Below, piece by piece: positions 34,959 to 44,197 of a stretch of DNA of 64,000 nt. A program made the position numbers and the translations under genes. The stretch comes from M3 sp045133615 (GTDB lineage: Bacteria > Bacteroidota > Bacteroidia > Bacteroidales > Muribaculaceae): contig JBGUUQ010000056.1 of the NCBI GenBank assembly GCA_045133615.1, positions 1-64,000 on the forward strand, written 5' to 3'. Position 1 is the stretch's first letter, and every line of letters starts with the position of its first letter. Below the pieces are notes generated by a model. It saw only the letters and a list, made by a program, of their open reading frames with translations. It made no database searches and was not told the DNA's origin.

Positions 34959-36162
34959 GATTATGAATTGTTTTCAAAATTGATACCATCATATCATTAT
35001 ATTGTTGGAGCTTATTGTCGGCGAGAACTCTACATCCGGTTTTGTTAAAATTTAGAATCTTGTCTAAAATGTATTCTGGTGAAACTTTTTTTCTCACACT
35101 AACGCGAAAATCTTCAAGTTGAAATGTTTTCAATATATCATAAACTTTAGAAGTTTTCTTTAATGTAAAATATCGGAATATGCGTTTGCCGTATTCATCG
35201 ATACTGAAACATGGAACTGCGTTGTGGAGAGCAACAATAATAGGATGCATATTTTCGCCGATATATGCCGACGAAAAACGAATTAGATTGTACCAATCCA
35301 ATGGATTTAGAGGTATGGATATTTCGTAATCAAAATGATGGCTGAATCTGACTCCCGAGGGCATGGGAAATGCAACGCACACCAAGCCTTTTTCCTCAAA
35401 TAGTTCTTTCAACTTTTTTGTCCAAGAGGGTGTTACGTTTTCAGGATGTTTGAAAGATACTAAAACATAATTTTCCGGAAGATTAAATTTTGATATAATG
35501 TCCTGTTTGGTTATATACTGAGGGTAGTTTTGGTTAAAAGCAAAAACAGGGTCGGGCGTTATTGACGGGTGAAATTTTCCGAATGTTATGGTTTCAATCA
35601 TCTTTTGAGTCCAAGAGTCTCTGACGGAGAAGTATTTGAACCGATTGATTGACTTGGCCATTTGTCGTCGTTGAGGAATTGAAATTATGTTGAAGTTGGT
35701 GTTTTGACAACTTCCCGACATCATTATAATCGGAATCTCGCGATTTAATTTGTTATAAAAACTTCCCCAGAACGCATTTGGAAATACTCTTTCTGTTGTG
35801 ATTTCATCAATTCGATAAATAGTTCTTGTTGGGAAGTGGAATCGCGATAAAAACGGGAAGTGTTGCAAAACGGCATCACTTCCTATTATGATTGCGTCAA
35901 ATTTGTATGTGTCAATAATATTTGCTAATTCGTCGTCTGACGAACATTTTTCTGTATGTGGAATGAATTCATCGAAGAACTTATAGTGCTCTTTGCCTTG
36001 AATATCGGATGCCGATTGAAAAGTTTCCCTGAAATCATAAGGAGACCAATCGATAATGAGAGCCTCGTGTCCTAAATTCTTAAAATAAGACACCGTGGAT
36101 AATGCTTGCAAATTAGCCCCGAAATTTGCAACATTAGCATATGTAAGTATCCCGATTTTCAT
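34951..36162 (-). CDS. Polysaccharide pyruvyl transferase family protein
   Basis: The 403-residue protein begins KIGILTYANVANFGANLQALS, the usual start of this family (CsaB/WcaK-like), followed by IIIGSDAVLQHFPF, SVRDSWTQKMIETITF, VLVSFKHPENVTPSWTKKL and the C-terminal YIGENMHPIIVALHNAVPCFSIDEYG. Members transfer pyruvate ketals from phosphoenolpyruvate to sugars. It would give the polymer a negative charge. It overlaps the polymerase gene by 29 bp and the next GT4 gene by 8 bp. Confidence 0.87.
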   Translation of the reverse strand: MKIGILTYANVANFGANLQALSTVSYFKNLGHEALIIDWSPYDFRETFQSASDIQGKEHYKFFDEFIPHTEKCSSDDELANIIDTYKFDAIIIGSDAVLQHFPFLSRFHFPTRTIYRIDEITTERVFPNAFWGSFYNKLNREIPIIMMSGSCQNTNFNIISIPQRRQMAKSINRFKYFSVRDSWTQKMIETITFGKFHPSITPDPVFAFNQNYPQYITKQDIISKFNLPENYVLVSFKHPENVTPSWTKKLKELFEEKGLVCVAFPMPSGVRFSHHFDYEISIPLNPLDWYNLIRFSSAYIGENMHPIIVALHNAVPCFSIDEYGKRIFRYFTLKKTSKVYDILKTFQLEDFRVSVRKKVSPEYILDKILNFNKTGCRVLADNKLQQYNDMMVSILKTIHNHE

Positions 36163-37399
36163 TATTTCTGAATGTATAGTAAAGTATTATGGTGTATATA
36201 ATCATGAAATTTCCATCAAAACCCTGTATCGGATTGACAAAAAGTCCATAGCTGAAGACATATAATATGACTAAAATGACAAATATCTGTCCTAACGAAA
36301 AGTTAAGCTGATGTTGAATAAGACTTCGGAGTTTAAAATTACAGAAAACAGCAATGATAGCAGTGATTATTGCTCCGAAGTCGATATACAGACCGCCAAT
36401 AAATGTATAGAAAATATAAGCGGGAATTTTAGTGATATTTTCAATATAGTCCCATTTTTCAATTGCCGTGATATAGTCTGTTTCTCCGAAGAAGTACTTG
36501 AAAATGGTTGGGAAATAAGCATGTCCCCAAGTGTGGGTTTGTAGGTCATTATATAGAATACCTCCGAAATTAACCATGGGTTCTCCAAGATATTTGTATA
36601 ACATAAATGTCGCCATATCTTCAAAGCGGGATACTGATATTGCCCAAAATGCAATTCCGACAACGATTAAAATGGGAGTACAATAAAAAAGAAATATTTT
36701 TTTTGTTTTTGAACTTAAAAAGTCTCTAAATAAAAATAGTATCAAAGCGGTAAATAGAATCATAATAACCATCTCGGATCTTGATACCATTAATGTTGTT
36801 AGCATTAGGCGGTCAAGCATTGTCGATGCAAAAAACAACCAAACCAATTTCCGGTTGAAAGGATAGCAGATGATTAATACGATCGACAATCCGAAGCATA
36901 TATATTTCATTCCGGAGTAAACCAAATTTATTCTATTTAATGCCGGAATTTGAGATATGATGTCGTTGGCGCCATCGTATACATTGTCGCGAAATTCCGT
37001 TAGGTTTTCCAATCCGGCATTGAGAATTTCTTGGGCGTGGGATAAGTTTAGGTATGACATTACCAATTGTATGCAAATGCATACAATCATAATCCATTTC
37101 AATGTGTTAGGCTTGGTGAATGATATTGAGTCTTTCGGTATTTTTTTTAAGTTGAACAGAGGAAATATAAAAATAAATAAGATTACGAATAAATAAATAA
37201 GTGCATCCGGATGCTGAGGATTGTCGTGAATCGTGCCTCCAAAATCAGGATGTCTGAATAATAGTACTGAAGCCCAGGAAGATATGGTGTATAGTCCCCA
37301 TATCAATGAACCTACACTAAGCCCTTTCTTATATGTAAAGTATACAAGAACGATGGAATAGCAAATTGCATTATATATAAGTAATGTCACTGAATCCAT
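36134..37399 (-). CDS. Oligosaccharide repeat-unit polymerase (Wzy-like)
   Basis: The 421-residue protein is almost entirely hydrophobic, with ten or more membrane helices and a large periplasmic loop at about residues 270-320 (FEDMATFMLYKYLGEPMVNFGGILYNDLQTHTWGHAYFP). This is the usual look of Wzy-type polymerases, which have little sequence identity. It overlaps its neighbours by 13 and 29 bp. Strongly AT-rich. Confidence 0.82.
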   Translation of the reverse strand: MDSVTLLIYNAICYSIVLVYFTYKKGLSVGSLIWGLYTISSWASVLLFRHPDFGGTIHDNPQHPDALIYLFVILFIFIFPLFNLKKIPKDSISFTKPNTLKWIMIVCICIQLVMSYLNLSHAQEILNAGLENLTEFRDNVYDGANDIISQIPALNRINLVYSGMKYICFGLSIVLIICYPFNRKLVWLFFASTMLDRLMLTTLMVSRSEMVIMILFTALILFLFRDFLSSKTKKIFLFYCTPILIVVGIAFWAISVSRFEDMATFMLYKYLGEPMVNFGGILYNDLQTHTWGHAYFPTIFKYFFGETDYITAIEKWDYIENITKIPAYIFYTFIGGLYIDFGAIITAIIAVFCNFKLRSLIQHQLNFSLGQIFVILVILYVFSYGLFVNPIQGFDGNFMIIYTIILYYTFRNNENRDTYIC

Positions 37400-38556
37400 T
37401 TATGGAGAATTTTGGTTTTAATAAAAAAGGAAATTCTCATGCGTAGCATTTTATCCCAACGATAATTACAGTATTTGCTTGCAACATATTTAAATCCACG
37501 ATGCTTATAATCGCGCCAAAATTCATCTCGCAGAGGCGATGCTTTTGTAGGGGATATTAAACTCGGTTGTTGAGACATTTCCTTGCTTGTCTCAAAATAT
37601 GTAATGCTATCAGAAATTTGTTGGAATAGAGATTTGCCTTGAGATGTGTTGACCATTGTTAGAGATACTCCGGTTGAATTGTGCTTGTCCGGATGTGATT
37701 GCTCAAGAAACCAAAAGTCAGCCAAGGTTATATCTCCGGGGCGTTGGTAATTGGTAAAACGGCATTTATGACAAGAATCTCGGTCGATGCAGAATGAAAA
37801 AAATAATCGATTCCATAGATTCGCTGCCGTTGTATTAAATTTTGAAGTATTATCGTCAAAATAAATCTTTGAATGATAATCCCGTGACCATCCCTTTTTC
37901 TTATCTCGCAGATTTATAGCGACGACACGCTTTTTGTATTTATTCTGAAGGTGAGTTATATATTCTTTGAAGATAAGTGGGCTTGGAACGGCATGGCATA
38001 CAACATCGATAGTGAATAAAGAAGGGTAGTCTTTTCGCAGATACAATCGCAATGCTTCTATTTGGCATGGTGTTCCTGAAAATAATACGGATGTTCCTGA
38101 GTGTAAATCTTTTTTTACAAGTTGGTATATCCCTTGTGTATTACTTTGAACGTATTTGCTGCCTCTTAATAATTTAAGGTCTTCGATTGTTGTGATACGA
38201 ATGTGCTTGACTTGCATCTCTTTTGACCATGCAGCGCCATACACAACTCCGTTTTGTTGTATAATGTGTCGGGCAAACACACTGAATAATCCTCCCGATG
38301 AGGAAGATCTCAAGTCGTCATCGTTTTTGGAATAACAACCGTATATTTGAGGTGTGGCTTCGACCTTTTCTGTGTTGTCTCGATTGATAATCGGACATGC
38401 TTTATCGCACAAATTACAATTAACACATAATGCATCATTGACATGTGGATATAAAAAACCTTTTTCATCCTCTCGCATCTCTATGGCGTGGTGAGGACAA
38501 ATGCTTTCGCATGAAGCACATCCGCAACAATATGACTTATCAATGAGTTGTATCAT
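37387..38556 (-). CDS. Coenzyme F420 hydrogenase beta-subunit-like iron-sulfur protein
   Basis: The 389-residue protein has an N-terminal double [4Fe-4S] ferredoxin domain (C10/C11, C13, C16, C20 and C44, C47, C50, C54). The FrhB-type N- and C-terminal domains follow (SSSSGGLFSVFARHIIQQNGVVYGAAW; LLRGSKYVQSNT; VLFSGTPCQIEALRLYL; DVVCHAVPSPLIFKEYI; RCRFTNYQRPGDITLADFW-type Cys motif). Bacteria without F420 carry such proteins in exopolysaccharide loci, often with pyruvyl transferases; the reaction, presumably a flavin-dependent redox step on a sugar or lipid intermediate, is not established. Confidence 0.88.
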   Translation of the reverse strand: MIQLIDKSYCCGCASCESICPHHAIEMREDEKGFLYPHVNDALCVNCNLCDKACPIINRDNTEKVEATPQIYGCYSKNDDDLRSSSSGGLFSVFARHIIQQNGVVYGAAWSKEMQVKHIRITTIEDLKLLRGSKYVQSNTQGIYQLVKKDLHSGTSVLFSGTPCQIEALRLYLRKDYPSLFTIDVVCHAVPSPLIFKEYITHLQNKYKKRVVAINLRDKKKGWSRDYHSKIYFDDNTSKFNTTAANLWNRLFFSFCIDRDSCHKCRFTNYQRPGDITLADFWFLEQSHPDKHNSTGVSLTMVNTSQGKSLFQQISDSITYFETSKEMSQQPSLISPTKASPLRDEFWRDYKHRGFKYVASKYCNYRWDKMLRMRISFFIKTKILHKWIQ

Positions 38557-40082
38557 TTTTTGTTAGTATGAAAAAATTTAATAATCATATTTTTGATTTG
38601 CATCCGTTCTTCATTGTTAATGCCGAAACAAATAATTGCAAATGTTGTGACGGCAAAACTGATTGGCAATTCTATATATATAGGCAAAAGGAATGTTCTC
38701 TTAATGAAATATGAGATTATCACCGATATAATTGCAACAATAATTGGTTTAAAGAATGCCCTTCTGACGAAAACTTTTACCGGAATGGAAATCATGATTT
38801 TTAATAGAGCCAATCGAGCGGCAAGACATCCTAAAGCAAGTATAATTGCAATATAGTAGGCCCATTCTACATTTGCTCCAAATTTATATGCTATATATAC
38901 TGCCGGAAAGTTAAGAAGTCGCAATCCACCTACGATTAATTGGTATTTCTTAATATCTCCGGTAGCAAGCATAGCAGTAATGAGAGGTGTTGACAATATC
39001 TCCAACAAGGCATAAATAAGAGATAGTTGTATGAATATAGTAGTATAGGCAGGAAATTCTTTAAGCCAAATCTGTAGCAATCCTTCGGTTGAAATAATAA
39101 TGGGAACAGATACTATCAACATTAGATAAAATGAGAAACGAGCCCCATTTAATATAAGTTCCATCATGTATTTATAATCTCCGGATGCGTACGATTTTGT
39201 GATTTGAGGGTTTAATGCCGTTGTGAAATTTTGACTGAATTGAGTGACTATATTTTCAACTTGTACGGCAATGCCTCTTGCTGCATTTAGTGTTACTCCA
39301 AAAAATAAATTTATCAGAATATTAACTCCTTGAGTCATTAATGCAGTGGAACCGGTTCCGATAAAGGTCCATCCGGCAAACCGGAGTATTTCAGAGTATC
39401 TTTTTTTATCCCAGATAAATATAAATCGACATTCAGCGAAGTTTCGGCTACAATATATGCCATATATGCATCTGATGATTAATGCGACCACGCATGTCAA
39501 TATTGAATATAAAATCAATGCGTCAGGAGTTACAATAAAATATAAAACCCCAACAATGCCTAACTTTAAAATTGCTTCTAATATGCCTATGTATGCAAAT
39601 GTTTTCATGCGCTCATAGGCAATAATTGTCGCATTATATGGGATGCTGATAAGATTTATTATAAACGTTATAATAGAAAATTGGAAAACCCAATTAGCGG
39701 CATACATACGGGATGGATCAATGTTTAAGCACTGATTTAGAATGTATAAACCAAATGTTTCAAGTATGATGACACTCCCTATTGCTAATAATATTATAAT
39801 ACTTATGGAAGCCGAAAATATTTCTTGCGAATGACGATCTCGTTTACCCAATTCAAATGTTATGAATCGTTGTATAGCTCCCGTTATCGATGCCGATATT
39901 AAAGAAAATGCAATGACTATTCCCCCTACAATATTGTAAATGCCAAAATCCTCAATGCCTAAAGCATTAAGGATTACTCGGGACGCATATAGGTTTATAA
40001 TCATAATCAACGCAGTCCTAATATATAGGAACAGCGTGTTATGAGCAATGCGTGTAGTCTTATCTGTTGATTGTATAGGCAC
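38553..40082 (-). CDS. Wzx-type polysaccharide flippase
   Basis: The 509-residue protein has about 12-14 membrane helices, starting with NTLFLYIRTALIMIINLYASRVILNALG and the motif GIEDFGIYNIVGGIV, typical of the polysaccharide transport (MOP) family. It would flip the undecaprenyl-linked repeat unit to the periplasm for the Wzy-like polymerase. It overlaps the ferredoxin gene by 4 bp and lies 10 bp after wzc. Confidence 0.9.
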   Translation of the reverse strand: MPIQSTDKTTRIAHNTLFLYIRTALIMIINLYASRVILNALGIEDFGIYNIVGGIVIAFSLISASITGAIQRFITFELGKRDRHSQEIFSASISIIILLAIGSVIILETFGLYILNQCLNIDPSRMYAANWVFQFSIITFIINLISIPYNATIIAYERMKTFAYIGILEAILKLGIVGVLYFIVTPDALILYSILTCVVALIIRCIYGIYCSRNFAECRFIFIWDKKRYSEILRFAGWTFIGTGSTALMTQGVNILINLFFGVTLNAARGIAVQVENIVTQFSQNFTTALNPQITKSYASGDYKYMMELILNGARFSFYLMLIVSVPIIISTEGLLQIWLKEFPAYTTIFIQLSLIYALLEILSTPLITAMLATGDIKKYQLIVGGLRLLNFPAVYIAYKFGANVEWAYYIAIILALGCLAARLALLKIMISIPVKVFVRRAFFKPIIVAIISVIISYFIKRTFLLPIYIELPISFAVTTFAIICFGINNEERMQIKNMIIKFFHTNKK

Positions 40083-40092
40083 TCGACATTAT

Positions 40093-42396
40093 TTAGTTAT
40101 AACCATATCCATAGCCCTTGGTGGCTTTAGTCCCGTTAACTATTAACGACATCTTCTTTAGACGTTTTTCCTCATAAATGCTATTGAAGTACTTGACATT
40201 GGAGTATGTTGAATAGTTCGCACGGCAGACGTAGACGGTTGCATCTGTTACGCGTGATAATGTGAGCGAGTCGCTTACCATACCTATGGGTGCACTATCA
40301 ATGATTATGTAGTCGTATTGTTTGCGAAGTTGCTCGAACAATTGGTCTACTTTTTCTGACATCAGGAGTTCTGCCGGATTTGGAGGTACCGGACCGGCTT
40401 GGATTATATCAAGATTTTCCACTTCCGATGATTTCAGGATAATATCGGTAGTTTTATATTGCTCAGATGCAAGGTATTGGGTGAGTCCGGTATGGGTTGG
40501 GAGATTCAGATAGTTGGCTAATTGTGGTTTGCGAATATCCATGCCGATTAAGCATACTTTTTTGCCTAAAAGAGCAAATGATGATGCTAAATTGATTGCG
40601 ATGAATGATTTGCCTTCGCCGGAGACGGTTGAAGTTACCAACATTACTTTCTCTGAGGGGTCGTTTAATACAAACTGCAAATTGCTTCGGATAAGTCGGA
40701 ACAATTCTGCCGCCGATGTAGAGCCTCCATCTCTTACCACTAATACATCACTATGCTTGCTAGTACAAACCTCACCAAGGATAGGAATATTGGTGTTTTT
40801 TTGTAATTCTTCTTTTGTCTCAAATTTGTTGCGTAGTAGGTTGCGCAGATAGAAATATGCGATAGGAGCACAAAATCCTAAGAATAAAAATATTAAAACG
40901 AGCTTTTTGCGCGAAGCACTGACCGGTTCGTTGTACGCATAAGCATTGTCGATTACAATACCGCGAGCCATTGTATTGGCTATATTGAGCGCTGTTTCTT
41001 CTTGCTGTTGTAGAAGATACATGTAAAGTTGTTCTTTGATGGATTGATGGCGCTTCATGCTTAGATATTCTCGCTCTTGCGCCGGTATTTCGCCTAATTT
41101 TGTTTGCGATTTCTGCACTTGCTCGCGAAGTTCGTTTAGGCGAATGAGAGAGTTCTCATGCGATTTATCGAGAGTTGCGATAATATTTTCGCGTAAAGCA
41201 TCGATTTGCTTTGATAGTGCCTGAAGTGCGATATTATTAGCTTTGGCATTATTTTCAAGTTTGATACGTTCTGCAATCAAAGCATTGTAGGAGGATATAA
41301 TTCCTGTGGCGGCACCTTCTCCTGATGCGTATGGAATCATAGCGTACTTGTTGACCGGATTTGATATGAAGTCGCGAGTCATCTGTAAGATTTCAAATTC
41401 GGTTTCGGCTGATATTAATTGGTTTTCCAATGTGTTCTTACGTCCGAATTGATATGATGCTTCCGCACCGACACTGGCTATGTTATGAGAACGTTTATAT
41501 GCTTCGAGCAGCTCTTCCGATGCGTCAAGTTCGGTTACAAGAGATTCTAAACGAGTGTTGATAAATTCCGCAGTTTTAGAGTCTTTTAATTGTTTGTCCT
41601 CAATTCCTTTTTTATTGTAGTTATATATAATCTTGTTGATGATGTCTGTCCCATAATGGATATTAGTAGTTTGGTAATCCAATGTAATTACATTAGCTTT
41701 TTTACTTGGTATACCGATCATTAATTCTTTATTGAAGTTTTCGGCTACAGCATCATATCCACCAAGAGTGATATATTCTTTGAATGCTCCGTTTTCGTTA
41801 AATAATTCGTCGAAATATTTGGTCTTATTGAAAACGAATGTACCATAAATAGTCTCTAACGTTATAGGGAATTTAAGACCCTCAACTTCGATAAGATCTT
41901 TATTATTGGCCTTTGCATCAATTGATACCAATTGATTATCGTCAATCTTTAGCTTGAAAAGTAATGAAGAGCGAAGAGTGTCTTGAATAGATTTATTACA
42001 AATTAGCTCTACAGGTTCGTTTTTATAACGAAATTCTCGTTTGAAAAAATTTTTTCGTACTGTGTAACTGATGTTTAGTCCAAGATCTTCTACCGTGCTG
42101 CGAAGAACTGAGTGAGATGCAATTACCGCAAGTTCATCATCGACGGTACTACTTCCACCAAACATGTCTCCCATGTTGAACTGTTTCATCACTTGATTGG
42201 CTCCACCGCTTTGGTCTTCAGTAGAAATAAGAACCGATGCGTGCACGTTGTAGACCGGTTTTTTAATAAGCGCGTATGCCACTCCGATTACGAGAAACAC
42301 GAAAACCGAAATGGCGAAGTAATACCATTTCGATTTGTATTCTTGGATGAGTTCGGCTATATTGAGGTCGTTTTGTTTCTTGTTGACAGTTGACAT
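40093..42396 (-). CDS. wzc: Wzc-type polysaccharide co-polymerase and tyrosine autokinase
   Basis: The 767-residue protein has an N-terminal membrane helix (about 32-52), a periplasmic Wzz domain with long coiled coils (about 270-460), a second helix (about 495-515) and a C-terminal BY-kinase. The kinase has Walker A STVSGEGKSFIAIN, Walker A' CLIGMDIRKPQ and Walker B YIIIDSAPIG. The C-terminal tyrosine cluster is short (GYGYGYN). It controls chain length and couples synthesis to export through the Wza-like protein encoded just upstream. Confidence 0.94.
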   Translation of the reverse strand: MSTVNKKQNDLNIAELIQEYKSKWYYFAISVFVFLVIGVAYALIKKPVYNVHASVLISTEDQSGGANQVMKQFNMGDMFGGSSTVDDELAVIASHSVLRSTVEDLGLNISYTVRKNFFKREFRYKNEPVELICNKSIQDTLRSSLLFKLKIDDNQLVSIDAKANNKDLIEVEGLKFPITLETIYGTFVFNKTKYFDELFNENGAFKEYITLGGYDAVAENFNKELMIGIPSKKANVITLDYQTTNIHYGTDIINKIIYNYNKKGIEDKQLKDSKTAEFINTRLESLVTELDASEELLEAYKRSHNIASVGAEASYQFGRKNTLENQLISAETEFEILQMTRDFISNPVNKYAMIPYASGEGAATGIISSYNALIAERIKLENNAKANNIALQALSKQIDALRENIIATLDKSHENSLIRLNELREQVQKSQTKLGEIPAQEREYLSMKRHQSIKEQLYMYLLQQQEETALNIANTMARGIVIDNAYAYNEPVSASRKKLVLIFLFLGFCAPIAYFYLRNLLRNKFETKEELQKNTNIPILGEVCTSKHSDVLVVRDGGSTSAAELFRLIRSNLQFVLNDPSEKVMLVTSTVSGEGKSFIAINLASSFALLGKKVCLIGMDIRKPQLANYLNLPTHTGLTQYLASEQYKTTDIILKSSEVENLDIIQAGPVPPNPAELLMSEKVDQLFEQLRKQYDYIIIDSAPIGMVSDSLTLSRVTDATVYVCRANYSTYSNVKYFNSIYEEKRLKKMSLIVNGTKATKGYGYGYN

Positions 42397-42413
42397 GGTT
42401 GGTGTTTCTTATT

Positions 42414-43217
42414 TTATTTGTTGATTGCTAATGCGATAACGAGAGAGGCCACGATGGAGCATGCGCTGATGATGGCGGAGATTACCGAGAGTTTGAACGC
42501 GTTGTTCTGGTTGTATTCGGCATTGTCTTTGCGCACTTCGTTAGGCTCTACGTAGAGCACATCGTTCTGGCGCAGATAGAAGTAGGGCGACGCGATGATG
42601 TTGACATCGTTGAGGTTGAGATTGTGGTAAGAACGTTGTCCTTTTTCGTCGCGGATGAGGACAACGCGTGAGCGTTCGCCATAGGCGGTAAGGTCGCCGG
42701 CATCGGCAAGCGCATCGAATATCGAATATCGCTGATTGCGAATGAGGTATGAGCCGGGGCGGGTTACTTCGCCAAGTACGTTGACCTTGAAGTTGAGCAA
42801 TTCTACGCGCACATAGGGGTCGTTCACATCGGCTTCGATTTTTTCGGTCAGGTAGTCGGTCAACTGTTGGGTCGTCATCCCTTCTACGTGGATTTTACCG
42901 AGAATCGGGAAGTTGATGTCGCCCGATTGGTTTACTATATATGTCTGTTGTGTAGCTTGCGAGTATGATTCGATTGAGCCGAGCTGTGCAGGGTTCGACA
43001 GCGGGAGGTTGTAGACAGCCGTTGCTTCCGGAACGGATGAGGTGACGGTGATGAGCAGCTCATCGTTGGGAGCAATGTTGAGGCTGATGTCCTGAGTCGG
43101 GATTACGCCACTGTTGTCGTCGCGGTTGTCAAAATATGTAAGTGTCGTTTTTGACGAGGTGCACGAACTCATCATCAGAGCAAGCGCGGCAAATGCATAT
43201 AAAATGCGTAGTTTCAT
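42414..43217 (-). CDS. Wza-type polysaccharide export lipoprotein
   Basis: The start is set at 43217 (MKLRILYAFAALALMMSSC, lipobox MSSC with C19), giving 267 residues; the frame from 43280 would hide the signal peptide behind 21 residues. It contains the Poly_export domain (ISLNIAPNDELLITVTSS; NQSGDINFPILGKIHVEGMT) and a SLBB domain (VNVLGEVTRPGSYLIRNQRYSIFDALADAGD), and a C-terminal hydrophobic helix (LSVISAIISACSIVASLVIALAI) for the outer-membrane pore. It is the first gene of the capsule locus. Confidence 0.93.
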   Translation of the reverse strand: MKLRILYAFAALALMMSSCTSSKTTLTYFDNRDDNSGVIPTQDISLNIAPNDELLITVTSSVPEATAVYNLPLSNPAQLGSIESYSQATQQTYIVNQSGDINFPILGKIHVEGMTTQQLTDYLTEKIEADVNDPYVRVELLNFKVNVLGEVTRPGSYLIRNQRYSIFDALADAGDLTAYGERSRVVLIRDEKGQRSYHNLNLNDVNIIASPYFYLRQNDVLYVEPNEVRKDNAEYNQNNAFKLSVISAIISACSIVASLVIALAINK

Positions 43218-43314
43218 ATTCCTGTTGGTTTTCAATAAAATTAGGTAGACTTCGATTATATAACGCGGAGCTACCTGCATTATTATGTAAAATTAATTTT
43301 TTGCAAAAAGTCCA

Positions 43315-43346
43315 CAAAGGTACACATTTTATCCGAATTTATCTAA
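43315..43346 (-). promoter_or_regulatory. Promoter of the capsule operon
   Basis: On the minus strand: TTAG (43343-43346, one mismatch to TTTG), 20 bp, TACCTTTG (43315-43322, perfect). The leader to the wza-type start is about 90 nt. Confidence 0.55.
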
Positions 43347-43550
43347 CCCGTGTGTCCTAATGTTTGGTGCGGGTGGCCTATACGTCTGATTATTAGTGTG
43401 GTATGGGTGCGGATTATGTAGAGACGCTCTGCGGTGGTCGGAGTCGGGCGATTTTTTTGCCGTAGAGTGGGGGATGGGCGTAGGTGGATTGTCTTGTATT
43501 TAGTATGTATTATCTCCCGTAAAGATTATTATGGTTAAAGTTTGTTAAAC

Positions 43551-43561
43551 GGGGGGGGGGG
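43551..43561 (+). repeat. 11-base G homopolymer upstream of the sigma factor gene
   Basis: Eleven consecutive G residues lie between a TTTG (43541-43544) and the TAGCTTTG box (43576-43583), in the place where the -33/spacer region of that promoter should be. Homopolymers of this length are prone to slipped-strand length changes. Confidence 0.8.
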
Positions 43562-43575
43562 ATTGGGGGAAAAGT

Positions 43576-43583
43576 TAGCTTTG
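43576..43583 (+). promoter_or_regulatory. -7 element of the ECF sigma operon
   Basis: TAGCTTTG matches TAnnTTTG and lies 25 bp before the GTG start of the sigma factor. The nearest TTTG upstream is 31 bp away, not the usual 19-21, with the G-tract inside the gap. Confidence 0.45.
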
Positions 43584-43608
43584 CCGGTCCTATGATTAAA
43601 ATGCGATC

Positions 43609-44187
43609 GTGAAAACTGACATCGATAAAGAAAATAACAATAATGCCAAGCGTAAGTTTGAATACATCTATTCGGCTTATAGCGGTCGTATTTACAATTT
43701 TGTATTGCGAATATCTCGTGGCAACGAATACTTAGCAGAAGAAATAACCCAAAATACATTTCTCAAAGTCTGGGAAAAACGAAACGACTTAAAAGACGAA
43801 TCAGCAATGTTAGCTTATATGTACACCACCGCGCGTAACATGTTCCTGAATTACTGCGAACATGAGACCATCGAGTATGTGTACTATAACTATATCATGC
43901 GAAACTCATCCGACCTTGACTGTTCCACTGAAAAACTGCTTAACAAAAATTTCCTAAACGATTTCATCATGAAAGTTATCGAAGAGATGCCTCCGATGCG
44001 CAAGCGCGTGTTCATGATGAGCAGGTTGCAAAGCAAGAGCAACAAACAGATCGCAGAAGAACTTCAAATCTCAAGTAATACAGTGGAGCGTCACATGACC
44101 TTAGCTCTTCAATATGTAAGAGAGCGCGTGTTGAAATATTACAATGTGCTAGCTCCCATTTGTCTCGTTTATTCATTCTTATCGTAG
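43609..44187 (+). CDS. ECF-type RNA polymerase sigma factor
   Basis: The 192-residue protein has sigma region 2 (FEYIYSAYSGRIYNFVLRISRGNEYLAEEITQNTFLKVWEKRNDL) and region 4 (MPPMRKRVFMMSRLQSKSNKQIAEELQISSNTVERHMTLAL). It starts with GTG at 43609; no in-frame ATG precedes it. Together with the adjacent FecR-type anti-sigma factor and the STN-bearing SusC, it fits the trans-envelope signalling used by Bacteroidales to induce uptake loci when the substrate docks on the outer-membrane transporter. Confidence 0.93.
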   Translation: MKTDIDKENNNNAKRKFEYIYSAYSGRIYNFVLRISRGNEYLAEEITQNTFLKVWEKRNDLKDESAMLAYMYTTARNMFLNYCEHETIEYVYYNYIMRNSSDLDCSTEKLLNKNFLNDFIMKVIEEMPPMRKRVFMMSRLQSKSNKQIAEELQISSNTVERHMTLALQYVRERVLKYYNVLAPICLVYSFLS

Positions 44188-44197
44188 CATCGGCCTT

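Larger units (their letters stand above)
43218..43608. other. Divergent regulatory region between the capsule locus and the SusCD locus
   Basis: No gene is seen in this 391-bp stretch. It holds the capsule promoter (43315-43346), an 11-base G-tract (43551-43561) and the -7 box of the sigma factor gene (43576-43583). The part from 43350 to 43500 is GT-rich on the plus strand and shows no recognised motif. No UpxY-type antiterminator gene precedes wza. Confidence 0.6.
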
